Shown here: positions 10,715 to 22,540 of the stretch, in pieces | How positions within the stretch are numbered: the first letter of the stretch is position 1 | Layout: each line of letters starts with the position of its first letter | NCBI GenBank assembly: GCA_037074615.1 | Contig: CM073558.1 | Coordinates: forward strand, 18,025,001-18,089,000 | Direction: 5' to 3' | Source of the DNA: Leucaena leucocephala | Lineage: Eukaryota > Streptophyta > Magnoliopsida > Fabales > Fabaceae | DNA length: 64,000 nucleotides | Translations under genes and position numbers: made by a program | The notes under the pieces: model-generated | Database searches by the model: none | What the model saw: the letters and a program-made list of their open reading frames with translations, nothing else | What the model was told of the DNA's origin: nothing

Positions 10715-13700
10715 TCATGCTTTTATTTCCTTGTTTATAGGGACTAGATTCGCCAGCTTACTAAGCTGAACGCGCCCAAAAAACACACAAAAAAGTAAAC
10801 AATCAGAGCAATGCAGCCCTGTTTTATTTCAGTTGCTTCCCTTTGACTATTTACATTCAATAAATTACATATCTAAAACATACCATTTCTATATACTTCA
10901 GTTGCTTCAGAACTTGATCTGTTTCCAATTCCTGCAACGATTTAAAAGGAGGGGAAAACTTACCGCCAAAAGAAAAAATGGAAAAACTCTTGAAAAAGAG
11001 AGAGAGAGGAATTTGAAGCACAAAACAGGACTTAGCAAGATATTATCCAAATTGACAGCAAATTACTCTAAAAGAGGTAAACAAAAGGCAAAATTATGCA
11101 AGGGCCGCCACGAAGCAGATTCAACATAATGCAAACTTTGCTTAGGCCTTTTATTCTTCATCATCTATAATAGAAAGAAGATCAAAAGGAAGAGCAAGGT
11201 TTCTTCTTTCTTTAAAAATTTAAAAAAGAAAGAAAAAATGAACAAACGAAAACAAAAACAAAAGATCTAGTGAGAAATAGTCAACCACACTAATAACAGC
11301 ATCAATGTTACTTCTGAGAACAAAATTTATGTCTAGCATTTTACAATTCAAGGTTGAAAGTCCTAGAGAAAAATTAATATCCCCATTTCCAGACACGGAT
11401 TTAAAAATCAAGATTTATAAATATGATAATCCCCCTTTCTGTAAACACAGTATCCCCAAAAATACTCTAAAGAAATTGAATCATCATGTTGTTTAACACT
11501 TTACCTGAGGTACAGCACAATCAGCATGAGCTGGATCCCAATGGATGGCACAGAAGCACTCCCAATTATCATTTTGGACTTCAAAAAGGGGAGCCCTGCC
11601 ATAACAAAAAAATTTCAGCATTAAGCATTTGGAGCATAATAATGAAGAGATTTTCCCCCATACTTCTCTCTTTTCTCTATAATCAACAAGGGATTTTTCC
11701 TCATACTTTTCTCTTTTCTCCCCATTATATGAATTATCTGTATATGTAGAGAGAAAAGAGAAGTTCATAACACATGAAATTATTTTTTAGCCTCCTAAAC
11801 CATCTTATTTATAGACAAATAGGGGTGCAATACATGTATGGATACAAGGAGTACCTTCTACTAGCACCATTAAAAGAAATAAAGAACACTCCTCCGCAAA
11901 AACAAATCACAAAGTCACCAATTTTTTATTCTTATTACTAAATCCCTCAAATCCAATTTGAAAGAATTACTCGAGTGCTAGGAGACAATCAACTGAGGCA
12001 AAAAATACCAAAGAGGCTATTCCTTTCCTTCATCAGTAACACACTAGTGGAATAAATAATGCAAATTGTCTGAGACCACTCTACATATTATACTCAACTT
12101 GGGTTGAAATTTGAACTGCTGTCCTAGCTAGAACTAATATTTTTCAGGGTTAAAGAAAGGAATTTTCTTAAGTGAAAGATCCCACAATACTGACTGCTAA
12201 TTGAACACTCTAGTTAACACCCTTCACTACGCTGTGTGGCTTACCTGCGCCATTTCCCACATATAGTTCCTTTGGCTCTATCTACGACCTCTTGACACTG
12301 AAGCCAATTGCCAATGGAGCTGAGTCTAGTTGACCTTTTGAGATTCTTTTCCTATAAAGCAAGACGATAGTTCATTATTTTCAAAATCAGATGAAAATGC
12401 TGGTCACAAAGTGAATAACCACGCAGCCAGCAATTTTACCGGTAAACTGGAAAATTCTGAAGAACCAATTTCCAATGGTCCAGCACAGTCATCATTGCTG
12501 CAAAAATGTTCACATGAACATGTTAGTAACAAGATAACATAGAATATCACAAAAGCATCCTGTATTGAAGTTACATGGGCTCACTATATTGCCTGCTGTG
12601 AGCCCAGCTGGCTATATGAATATAAAATATAAAATTTCTAGCAATTAACATTATTTATAAGCTAAAAATAGTACTACTCACTTTAGACCCCATGCAATGC
12701 ATGGAAAAATGTGGATACTTGTTTCTAAGAATACAAATTCCAAGTTGCGGCCTACATTGATTGTGTGGTCATTTCAAAAACCAATGTCTATCCCCAAAGC
12801 AATCTCATACGCTAGGAGGAAAGTGGCAATGCAAAAGGGGATGACAAGTGAAAAAGAAAGAAAACAGACTTCGGAGTTGGTGCCTCTCTCATATGGCATG
12901 CCAGCCATTAGTTGTAAGTGTTCATTGTTCAGGTTAACCCTAATGGTTATTATGTTCATCTAAAAGCTCATCAAGTTGGCAAAGGGTAGCACATACATAT
13001 CACTTAGATTATTCTGAACATTTTCTCATATGGTTAAACCTATCTCTATCCAATCACTAACATCTCTTTTAAGCCATGAATCACTGGCTTAGTCATAGCT
13101 AGATGCTAAGAATGCATTTACCCAGTGATTTATATGCAGAAGTTTACATGGAATAACCACAAGGTTTTGTTGCTCTCTTATTCAAGGGTAGAAAGGTGAG
13201 GGATATTACCTTAGGAAGTTGGCTCATTGTATGTTTAAGTCAGACCTGACATGCGTGGTTTGGGCAGTTCAGAGAAGGAGCTTTCCTATTCAGCTAGCAT
13301 AAGAGTAATTAAAATTACTCATATTTTTACCACTAGTCTAAGAACTCCGCCTATACATGTAGCCGGCCCAAACCCGAGTAAAGGAGGAGGGTTGTGTTAG
13401 GTCTCGACAGCCACGTAAAACTTGTCGAATCTTATGAACATGGACATAAGAAGAAATTGCGCTAATATTAGGTTGTTGCCCGTAAGTAACGCACTGTATG
13501 GCTCGAGTACAGTGAGAAGTGAGCAAGGGCCGCTGCATCGTCGCCCGAATGTAGTGTTAAATGAGCAAGAGCTACCGCTTTCTTACGGATGGAGACGACT
13601 AAAAAAGCTAATTCAAGAGAGAAAGATCAGATTTGGCACTTGGAATATTGGTACTATGAGCGGAAAAGTGTGGGAGGTAGTGGGTTTAATGGTAAAGCGA

Positions 13701-16700
13701 AAGATTAACATCTTGTGCCTTAAAAAAACTAAATGAGTTGGAGAAAAATCTCGGAAAATCAATGAGTGCAAATTTTGGTACACAGGTAAAACAGGTACGA
13801 GGAATGGTGTTGGTATCATTGTGGATAAAAAGTGAAAAATGAATGTGGTGGATGTTAAAAAGATTGATGACAGAATTATATCTTTAAGAATAATTGTTGG
13901 TAGTGATACAATTAACGTTATTAGTGCTTATGCACCTCAAGTGGGAATAGAAGCACATCTTAAGGAAAAGTTTTGGGAAGATTTGGAGGGGCTGATTCAG
14001 AACATACCACTTACTGAGAAGATTTTTATTGGTGGGGACCTTAATGGTCATGTTGGTAAGGAGGCAGGGCAATATGTAGGGGCTCATGGTGGTCTTGGTT
14101 TTGGAGAGATTAATAATGAAGGGCAATCTATCCTTGAGCTTTCCTTAGCTTACAATTTTAAGATTGTCAACACGTGCTTTAAGAAGCGGGAGGAGCACTT
14201 GATCACATACAAGAGTAGGGTCCACAAGTAACAGATTGATTTCTTTTTGGTAAGGAGTCATGACAGAAAACTTTGTACAAATTGTAAAGTGATTCTAGGA
14301 GATGGAGTGACAACCCAGCATAGATTAATGGTCCTTGACGTGCATATTAAGTGTAGAAAGGAAAAGCGCCGATATGTTTTAAACACAAGAGTCAAATAGT
14401 GGCAGTTAAAGGGGGAGAAGAGGGAAATGTTTAAAAGAACTATGTTAAATGAAGGGGTTTGGGAGGAGCAAGAAAATGCTAATATCATGTGGAAGGAAAT
14501 GGCGGAGAAGGTCAGAATGGTTGCTAAAGCAATTTTGTCAGAATCTAAAGGTTTTGGTTGACGAGATAAGGAGACTTGGCGGTAGAACGAGGACGTACAA
14601 GAGAAAGTTAAGAACAAGAAGGACTGTTTCAAAACTATACACTTATGTAATAATACTGAAAATTGGGAAAAGTATCATTTAGCTAAGAAGAAAATTAAGA
14701 AGGTGGTGAGTGAAGCTCATTTTGAGGCTTTTGAGGAATTTTATAAGGAGTTAGGGACAAAGTTGGGAGAACAAAAGATTTATAAGATTGTAAGAGACAG
14801 GGAAAGGAAATCGAGGGATTTGGATCAGTACAATGTATTAAGGATGAAGAAGACAAGGTTTTGGTTACAAATAGTGATATTAAAGAACGGTAGAATACCT
14901 ATTTTTACAAATTGTTTAATGACGAAGGAGGAGGGTCGAGTTATGAGTTAGGGGATTTAACACGAGAAGTTGAACTAAATTTGGCATTTTACCGTAGGAT
15001 TCGTGTTGGCGAGGTTAAAGAGGCGCTTAAGAAAATGGAAAATAATAAAACTGTGGGACCTGACGGTATTCCTATTGAAGTTTGGAATTGTTTAGGCGAA
15101 GTAGGGGTGGTGTGGCTTGCTAAACTTTTTAATATGATCTTAAGTTCTAAGAAAATGCCAGTTGACTGGAGAATAAGTACTATAGTTTCTATTTACAAAA
15201 ATAAAAAGGATATTCAAAATTGTGCAAACTACAGAGGGATAAAGCTTATGAGTCACACTATGAAGTTATGGGAAAAGGTAATTGAACACAGGTTGAGAGT
15301 AGAGACTAATATTACTAAGAATCAGTGTGGTTTTATGCCGGGTAGGCCTACAATAGAGGCGATTCATTTATTAAAGGGGTTAATGGAAAGGTACCGGATT
15401 AAAAGAAGAAACTTGCATATGGTCTTCATTGACTTAGAAAAAGCATATGATTGAGTGCCAAAGGAGGTGCTTTGGAAAGTTTTGGAAAAGAAGGGTATGC
15501 GCATGGCATATATCAAGGCAATAAAAGATATGCATGAGGGGGTAACAACTACTGTAACAACGACTAGGGGCGAAACAAAAGATTTTCCCATAAGGATTGG
15601 TCTACATCAGGAATCATCTTTGAATCCTTATTTATTTAATCTAGTAGTGGATGTTTTCACTAAGCCTATTCAAGAAGAAATCCCTAAGTGCATGCTTTTT
15701 ACGAACGATATAATTCTTGTGGCAGAATCAAGAGAAGAGATTAATTTTAAACTTGAGTTATGGAGAAGTACTTTAGAGTCGAAGGGTTTTCGGCTGAGTA
15801 GAAGTAAGACTGAATATATGTACTGCAATTTTGATAAGAGGCAAGTTAGAAGTAATTTGGAGATCAGATTGGGAGATTAAACTATTCCACAAATAGATAA
15901 GTTCAAATATTTGGGATCAATTATATAGAAGGATGGTGAAATTTTGGAGGATGTTAATCATATAATTCAGGTTTGGTGGTTTAAATGGAGAAAAGCTACT
16001 AGGGTTATATGTGATCGGAAAGTACCAGATAAAGTAAAAGGAAAGTTTTATCGCACTGCTATAAAACTAGCAATACTTTATGGAAGTGAATGTTGGGCTT
16101 TAAAAGGATAGCTAAAGCATAAAGTTGGGATAGCTGAGGTGAGGATGTTGAGATGGGTGCGTGGACATACAAGAAAAGATAAGATTCGTAATGAACAAAT
16201 ACGGGGAAGAGTTGAAGTAGCACTTATTGAAGAGAAATTGGTAGAGAACTGTCTTAAGTATTTTGGACGCATGCAAAGAAGGCCAAGGGATGCACCGGTG
16301 AGGAGGGTGGATCAAACAGTATGGACTCCGGTTAAAAGGAGTAGGGGAAGGCCAAAGAGAACGCTCAACAAGGTCATTGAGCGGGATCTCCTGGTCAATA
16401 ACCTATCTAAGGATTTAGTTTTTGATAAAGCACAATAGCGTCGTATGATCTATGTAGCCGACCCCATTTAATGGGATAAAGCTTGTTGTTGTTTTACCAC
16501 TAGTCTAAGGTTAGTTGTATTTTACTAAATGTCCATGGTAATAATATTCTTAAGAGCGGTGCTGCAGAATCCTATATTCTATAAGGCAAAAGGGTCTTTT
16601 GCTGAAAAAACATCTGTTCAATTTTCGTCTAGATATAAAAATGCTTAAACTAAATGCAGCGTACACAGATGATTCCTAAGGTAAAACTCACGGCAGATGA

Positions 16701-18695
16701 TGGGAATACTATTCAAAAACCAAAATCATATAGGACACTGGGAAAAATCACCTACCTTCTTGCAACAAATCCGGTCATCAACTCAATAAAGATCACCTAC
16801 CTTCAGAATAAGTGAGCACTCCACCTCAATAAATATCAACACATCCACATAAGAAGAAAATGCTAGGTAAAGGAACATCTATAAAATTTCCTTTTACCAA
16901 GAGATTTACATATATCCTTAATGCATCATATGTATATACCAATATACACATAATTATTTTTGACACAAAACATTTCCACTTTCTCTGTTAAAAAAGGTCA
17001 GCAACATGTAAAGTGGCACTTACTAAAAAGATAGTATAACTTCTCCAGATGCTTAAGCCTAGCAATATAGACTCTTGTTATAATTGATAAGAGACTCATA
17101 ATTAAACAAGGAGTATTTTCATAGACTCACGTCAAAGAAAGACTAGAAGAATATGGTAAAAAAACATTCAGGATACAAGAAGAGCATACCTTCCTATTGG
17201 ACCTAACCATTCAGGAACTTCTGCTTGAAAACCTTTACCAACCCGTACACCAGTTGTACTTGGCTCCAAATCATTCAACATCAACAGTATAGGATTCAAT
17301 CCTCCATTAACTGAGGAAGATCTGCATAATTCCATTTCAATGTTGATATTTGGTGAACTTCTAATAATCATCTCCTTGAGAAGTTTTTGCTTCTTTTTTA
17401 TACATGAATGACAAAACCATTCATCAATTGGTAACTTTTTCATTCGCGGAATGATGCAGTATGGATGGTATGCCTCTTCACAATGATCACATATAAGCAT
17501 GTTCAATGAGCCATCTAAATGGCCACATATTTTGCATGACCGGGAACTGCAACTATTACCAGAGGTAGTAGCCTGTGCTTGAGAAGCTACAGTATCAGCA
17601 TGTGAATCTCCTCCAAGGAGTCCATGGCTTTTTAGAATTTTGATGCAGAAATCCTTTGCTGTTAGGTCTTCCCTAGGGAAATCCATGACTAATACACTAG
17701 AGGAGGAGCATTCGCCAGTGTCATCCACTCCAGTTTCTATGGATTCTGAAACAATTTCCATAATTGATTTTGATGAGGAGCAACTATCATTAATGCAGTC
17801 AATACCTAAATTTTTAGGTGTGCTGTTATCTATTGCTGTTTTGCATAAGACAATGGGTGCAACAGGGTCTTTAACCATTTCAATATCTTGCTCAACTTGA
17901 GAGCTGGCTGGCTGATGCTCCAAAGGTAATCTACGAGAACAGGGGCTTACGAATGAAGTGCAATTGGCACTAACTGGCACAGACGTAGGTCCTACTTTTA
18001 AAAGGGGTGCGGTTGAATTCTTCCGTACCTTCTTTCTCTTGTATACTAGATTGGGCAAAGTATTTCCAGTCATTGTACTCACAGTTGATGGTCGATCTAA
18101 GCTACTTATACAGTTTGAGCTGCACGGAACATCATCATTCCTTCTATCCTCTTGCTTTCTATCCTCTTGCTCTTGCATTGCTTCAACTTTTCTGCAGCAT
18201 GGAACATCACCATTCCTTCTATCCTCTTGCTCATGCATTGCTTCAACTTCTCTGCAGCATGGAACATCACCATTCCTTCTATCCTCTTGCTCATGCATTG
18301 CTTCAACTTTTCTGCAGCACAGAACATCATCGCTCCTTCTATCCTCCTGCTCTTTCATTGCTTCAACTTTTCTGCAGCAGTAAAGAGGGTATTTTTTGCA
18401 TTTCAGGCACACCTGGCAAGTTTCAGCACTAGGCATCCAGTCACATAGAGCATCTTTTTTCCCTTTATCAGATGCATGAAATAAAGCAGCTTCAATTGAA
18501 CTAGGAAGAGAACTCTGCATTAACATTATCACCTGAATCTGTTATAAAAAAACTTCGCTGTGTATCGCCACAAGCCCCAAAGTTAAAACTCCATATTACA
18601 GTCTTTCTATGTACCAAATGAAAGATTATTGAATTGTAGGAAGCTGGCCCATCAATCTCATCAACACATTGGTAGCATCCTGATTTACGAATCAT
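10715..18695 (-). CDS. PHD-finger protein with 20-residue Cys repeats
   Basis: Seven exons: 18695-18600, 18538-17190, 12497-12440, 12351-12245, 11595-11505, 10931-10884 and 10765-10715. Introns are GT-AG and phases fit; total 1800 nt, 599 residues. Residues about 60-140 contain four tandem units of the type CCRKVEAMHEQEDRRNGDVP. A canonical C4HC3 PHD finger sits at about 367-411 (CKIC, CDHC, YHPYC, FCHSC). The conserved C-terminal part runs SIGNWLQCQEVVDRAKGTIC, then a Cys/His cluster (NWECFCAIHWDPAHADC). PHD fingers commonly read histone H3 tail methylation, so a nuclear chromatin role is likely, but the specific target is unknown. The 4.7-kb intron 2 contains a LINE. Uncertain: the start (ATG at 18695 could be preceded by an upstream exon) and the last exon, which lies beside copia debris and encodes only 16 residues. 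Confidence 0.72.
13325..13342. repeat. Target-site duplication of the LINE (left copy)
   Basis: TTTTACCACTAGTCTAAG, identical over 18 bp to 16492-16509. The next base differs between the copies (A versus G), which fixes the left end of the LINE at 13343. Confidence 0.92.
13343..16491 (+). mobile_element. Full-length but inactive RTE-type LINE
   Basis: A 3149-bp non-LTR retrotransposon inside an intron of the PHD gene, in the opposite orientation to the gene. It is bounded by perfect 18-bp duplications and ends in a (GTT)n tail (GCTTGTTGTTG). That tail, the single endonuclease-RT coding region and the lack of a separate ORF1 fit the RTE clade of plants. Fragments of related elements lie at 8640-9060 and 19066-19340. 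Confidence 0.88.
13560..16437 (+). pseudogene. LINE endonuclease / reverse-transcriptase remnant
   Basis: Apurinic-type endonuclease first: RFGTWNIGTMSGK near 13630, ISAYAPQVG near 13922 and a GGDLNGHVG segment near 14034. Reverse transcriptase follows: NNKTVGPDGIPIEVW near 15045, NYRGIKLMSHTMK near 15230, FIDLEKAYD near 15427, then FTNDIILV near 15700 where the family has a FADD-type catalytic box. The C-terminal part has RMQRRPRDAPVRRVD and GRPKRTLN near 16270-16360. The frame is interrupted by at least nine in-frame stops (for example near 13733, 13834, 14229, 14398, 15452, 15878, 15927, 16109, 16436) and by frameshifts around 14560-14900. The altered catalytic box is a second reason to call it dead. 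Confidence 0.85.
16492..16509. repeat. Target-site duplication of the LINE (right copy)
   Basis: Exact 18-bp match to 13325-13342, directly after the GTT-rich 3' tail. Confidence 0.92.
18120..18374 (-). repeat. Coding minisatellite, 60-bp units
   Basis: Four tandem units inside the PHD gene. The blocks 18181-18240 and 18241-18300 differ at a single base. The outer units are more diverged, and the unit at 18120-18194 carries a short extra insertion. The period of 60 keeps the reading frame and gives a 20-residue repeat with a Cys pair and a Glu/Arg-rich stretch. Confidence 0.9.
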
Positions 18696-19065
18696 GATCA
18701 GAACTTGGGAAAAAAGATAATCAAGATGTATAAAACAAGCAATGCATCTAAAATGACAATAACCAATATCTTTATCCATCAAGAAAGATGTGTTGCAATT
18801 AGAGTTGTCAATGACATGAAGAAGAAACTGCTGCAAGCTCCAAGAAAAACCCCATGTTGGATGATGCAGTGCCACCATATTGAAAAACTTAAGACTCATA
18901 ACCAAAGCAAATAAACATGAACAATAATGCAGTCAACATATCAAGGAAAACTTCTACAAAGCAAATAAAATCAGCACATCATGCATAAAATTAATGAAGA
19001 ATAAAATGGAAAAAGAAAAGTATTATCAAGTAGCTAGCAATGCATAACACTGGTCTTCAACACAA

Positions 19066-19340
19066 GTGGCAACAACAACAACAAGCCATATCCTATTAGG
19101 TAGAATCAACTACATGGATCACACAATGTCTTTGTACTCTATAAATCACTAAATCCTTAGATAAAGTATTAACTAAGAGATCCCGCTCAATAACTTCATT
19201 GAGTATTCTATTCAGTCTTGCTCTATCATTTTTCACAGGACTCCATACTACTTGATCTACACTTCTCACTGACGTATCCAATGGTATTCTTTGTACATGT
19301 CCAAATCACCTCAAATGCTTTTCTACCATTTTCTCTTCAA
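19066..19340 (-). mobile_element. 3' fragment of an RTE-type LINE
   Basis: Minus-strand copy of the LINE 3' end: a (CAA)n run at 19070-19085 (the tail), then sequence encoding degraded DTSVRSVDQVVWSPVKNDRA and NEVIERDLLVNTLSKDLV. These match the C-terminus of the complete element at 16300-16430. It is truncated at its 5' side. Confidence 0.75.
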
Positions 19341-20600
19341 AACAAGTTGAAACCAACAAAAAAATATTGTTTCATAGGAATTCACTGGAAAAGAAACATT
19401 ATTTAGGAAATTCTAATAAGTAGGAGAACTACTCTCCATAACAATTAGATCACCAAGTCCATCATTGCTTTTATAAGCACCACTCACAACCCTCTTTTGC
19501 TTTAAAATCACCATGTTTCTTCAACATTCCTTGGTCTGAAGGCATTGACTTTCAAATTGCTATCAACAGGGTCATTTAGAGATGAAGGACAGAAAATCAG
19601 ATAGAGGTACCAAAAGAGACTACAACTAATATGAAAACATTTGGCGATGAGAAGGGAAAGCTTTCTAGTAATTTGAATGAGGATTTTCACAAGAACAGTG
19701 AAGTTATAAGGCCTGAAGATACAACACTGGAGCTCCCTAGTTCAAAGCCTCTAGAGAAGTCAGAGAACATACGTTCTTCTGCGCTCTTTTTATACCCATA
19801 AAACCAACAAGTACGTCAGCTAAGTGTAAGCCAAAATGATGACACAATTAAAAAATCTCATCTGCCTGTCATCTTCATCATGGCATTCACCGTAGATGAT
19901 GACAAGCAAGGCCATAACAACCACAACACCTTGCCCCTATGCTGGCTTCCATTGACAATGCTTTTTTACAATTCTTGACTGATTAAACATTTTAGTCAAA
20001 AGATTGCAAGAATGGGGCTGCAATCTCCACCAAACTAAATAATTTAACCCTTAAAAGCCCTAATATAATGGGGTTCAAAGCAATAATTTTTCCCAACAGA
20101 TTAGTCTCTATGCCATCATATTATTCATTGTTCACTCTTCAATCGGAGCAAGCCCTTGTCTCCCTAGTCCCAGCCGTCAAACATCAAATTCAGATCCAAA
20201 CCAGACAGTAAACCCGTAACCTAATTAATTTCATTGAATATTCCAATAAAACATTCTGGGAAGATATGAAGAACATTCAATAAAACCTTTGTTCACCGAA
20301 GATAATCTTTCCCAAGAAATCAAAACCCATTTTCCTCAATGAAATCTGCACAACTACACGCCTTCTCTTTAATTCAAAACAATACTTTCAATCTTACAAA
20401 CACAATACTATAAGCATATATCACAGCACTATTTCTAAATCCGTGAAACATCAACTAAAAACCGCCAATTAACTCATATTTGCAGTAAGTAAAAGAGGAT
20501 TAACCGAACAAATTCTGAAATGTTGAACGAGTAAACAACATATACCATGCATATGCCTCCTATCAAATCTATATGACCAGATTGAAGTAGCCCCCGTCGG
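19341..20600. other. Presumed 5' intron/leader region of the PHD gene
   Basis: No further exon could be proven. On the minus strand an ATG in good context (CAACAATGGCCGACGGGG) starts at about 20603. Its short frame stops after eleven codons and its only nearby donor does not match the phase of the exon at 18600, so it was not joined. It may be leader sequence. Confidence 0.3.
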
Positions 20601-20737
20601 CCATTGTTGGGAAGGATTTTTTTTTTTTTTTTTATCTTGTTGGCTTGACAAGATACTTTGAAAACTTGGGCACAGATTGTTTATAATAATCTTCGCCCCT
20701 CACAACCTAGAAAATCAAGGAATCACGGTGGTATGTG

Positions 20738-20785
20738 GGTTCTCCTCTCTCTCTCTCTCTTCCCCTCTCTCTTTCTCTCTCTATT
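20738..20785 (-). promoter_or_regulatory. CT/GA-rich tract upstream of the PHD gene
   Basis: A CTCTCT-rich run (GA-rich on the coding strand) lies upstream of the presumed start region. Such tracts are common near plant transcription starts. Function is inferred from position only. Confidence 0.3.
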
Positions 20786-20799
20786 TCTTGGCGTTCCTC

Positions 20800-21555
20800 T
20801 GGTCTTTTGTATTGTGCTTTTCACGGTGTTCTTGTATATTTCTCACAAGGTGACTCTGGGTTTGTATCCTTTCACTTTTAAATTTGTAGTTCATCCATGT
20901 TCCATTTCTCTCTCTCTCTTTTCTTTATTTTTTTTATCAAATATTTTTGATAAAGGACATCTTATTTTTATTCATCCAATATCCTCATCTTATTTTTTAA
21001 TATGACTATTATATTAATATTATTTATAATATAATTTTACTTATAATCTTTTTAATTGAGTACAATTTCATCCTTAATATTTTTAATTTATTACAATTTT
21101 ATTTATAATTTTATTTTTTAAGTATTAAGAATTATACTAAATTAAAAAAATTATAGATAAAATTGTACAATAAATAAGATTAATATACTAGCTATTGGTA
21201 CTAGTTTGCCCTTTTTTTGTCTATATATTCTTTCATTCCATATTTTAATTTACTTTTATGCAATTTAAACTCAATTTTGATTCTCGAAAGCTTTTTCCTA
21301 ATGATTATTAATAGTCATATTTTTGTGAATCTTCATATTTGTATTTGTTGAGAATTTAAATACAATTCAGAACCCACATCAAATCATCATTCCATTATTT
21401 TTTGAATTAGGTTATTTTTTAATCCATTAAACTTAATTGTAATTTTAAAAATGTTAGCTATTAAATTTATTTTCAAAAGCAATATGATCCTTTAGATATT
21501 TGTCTCAAACATTATATGATTGGGTTTTTAAGAGAATACAATTTTTAAGTTATCT

Positions 21556-21594
<39 letters not shown>

Positions 21595-22540
21595 GATAAT
21601 ATTTAAAGAATGTTTGGATTATTTCTGAATTTGTTCATGTAAGTTATTTTCAATTGATATATTGAAAAAGAAAATGCATATAAATATTTTTCTTAAAGGA
21701 TAAGTACATAAAAGCTTTTATAAATTCTAAATTAGCATGCAAACATGTATGTCATGCTCATGCACACTCTTATAATGAATTTATGAATCTAATTATAATT
21801 TTTTTTATTAAAGATAAATAAATGAAAGAAGAATGTCACTTTAATGTTATCCTAATACTTATAAGAATATATGTCACAAACAAATGTTACCTTCATTAAA
21901 TAAATAGTATAGTTTATAAATATCAAGTCTTGATTCGTTATCCCATGTTAACTTTTTATTGTGAAAACTTATAAGATCACATTAAACGTTTTGCTTGTTA
22001 TAACCCTAATGTCTTCTAACTATATAATTAACAACTTTTTGAATGTGGATAACACGCGAGACCATTCATATCATGATGAATATTATGTAGTATTGGGATC
22101 CTCTCCTCTTCTCTGTCATTTTCTTCTTCTCATCCCATCTCCACCTTTGTATAAAAAATTGAATAGCTTAAGATTTAATATTTTTATAAAACTATTATAA
22201 CATAACATAAATAAATCAATCTTTACCATTAAAATTTCACCTAAGTAGCTCACCATAGACTATTATTAAAATAAATAAATAAATTTAATTAAATGTTAGC
22301 TATTGAATTTTTAATCCAAGGGTAGGGATGAGATGGGTAGAAGAAAATGAGAGAAAAGGTGAGGAGTTGATCTGAATCCGATAACGCACGTTCAAAAACT
22401 TCAGAAATGAGTTTTTCTAAAATAGGAATCATAGAAATACTAATCCTTAAAGTTCTGTAAAGTGTTAAGAAGTGAAAATTTAGAGTCATAGGATTAATTT
22501 TAATTTTGTGAATATCAATATCCCAACATCCTTACTCAAA
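20800..22540. other. Gene-free AT-rich spacer
   Basis: No coding signal. It contains an (AT)n microsatellite at 21561-21592. The open frames here are short and of low complexity. Confidence 0.5.

Noticed and set aside
17958..18448. Plus-strand frames of about 100-141 codons
   Set aside because: Antisense shadows of the PHD-gene minisatellite; Ser/Leu stutter.
20590..20605. ATG in strong context as PHD-gene start
   Set aside because: Frame closes after eleven codons and the only donor has the wrong phase for the next exon.
20658..21005. 115-codon plus-strand frame next to the PHD gene start
   Set aside because: Low-complexity Ser/Leu/Phe sequence from CT-rich DNA; no recognised domain.
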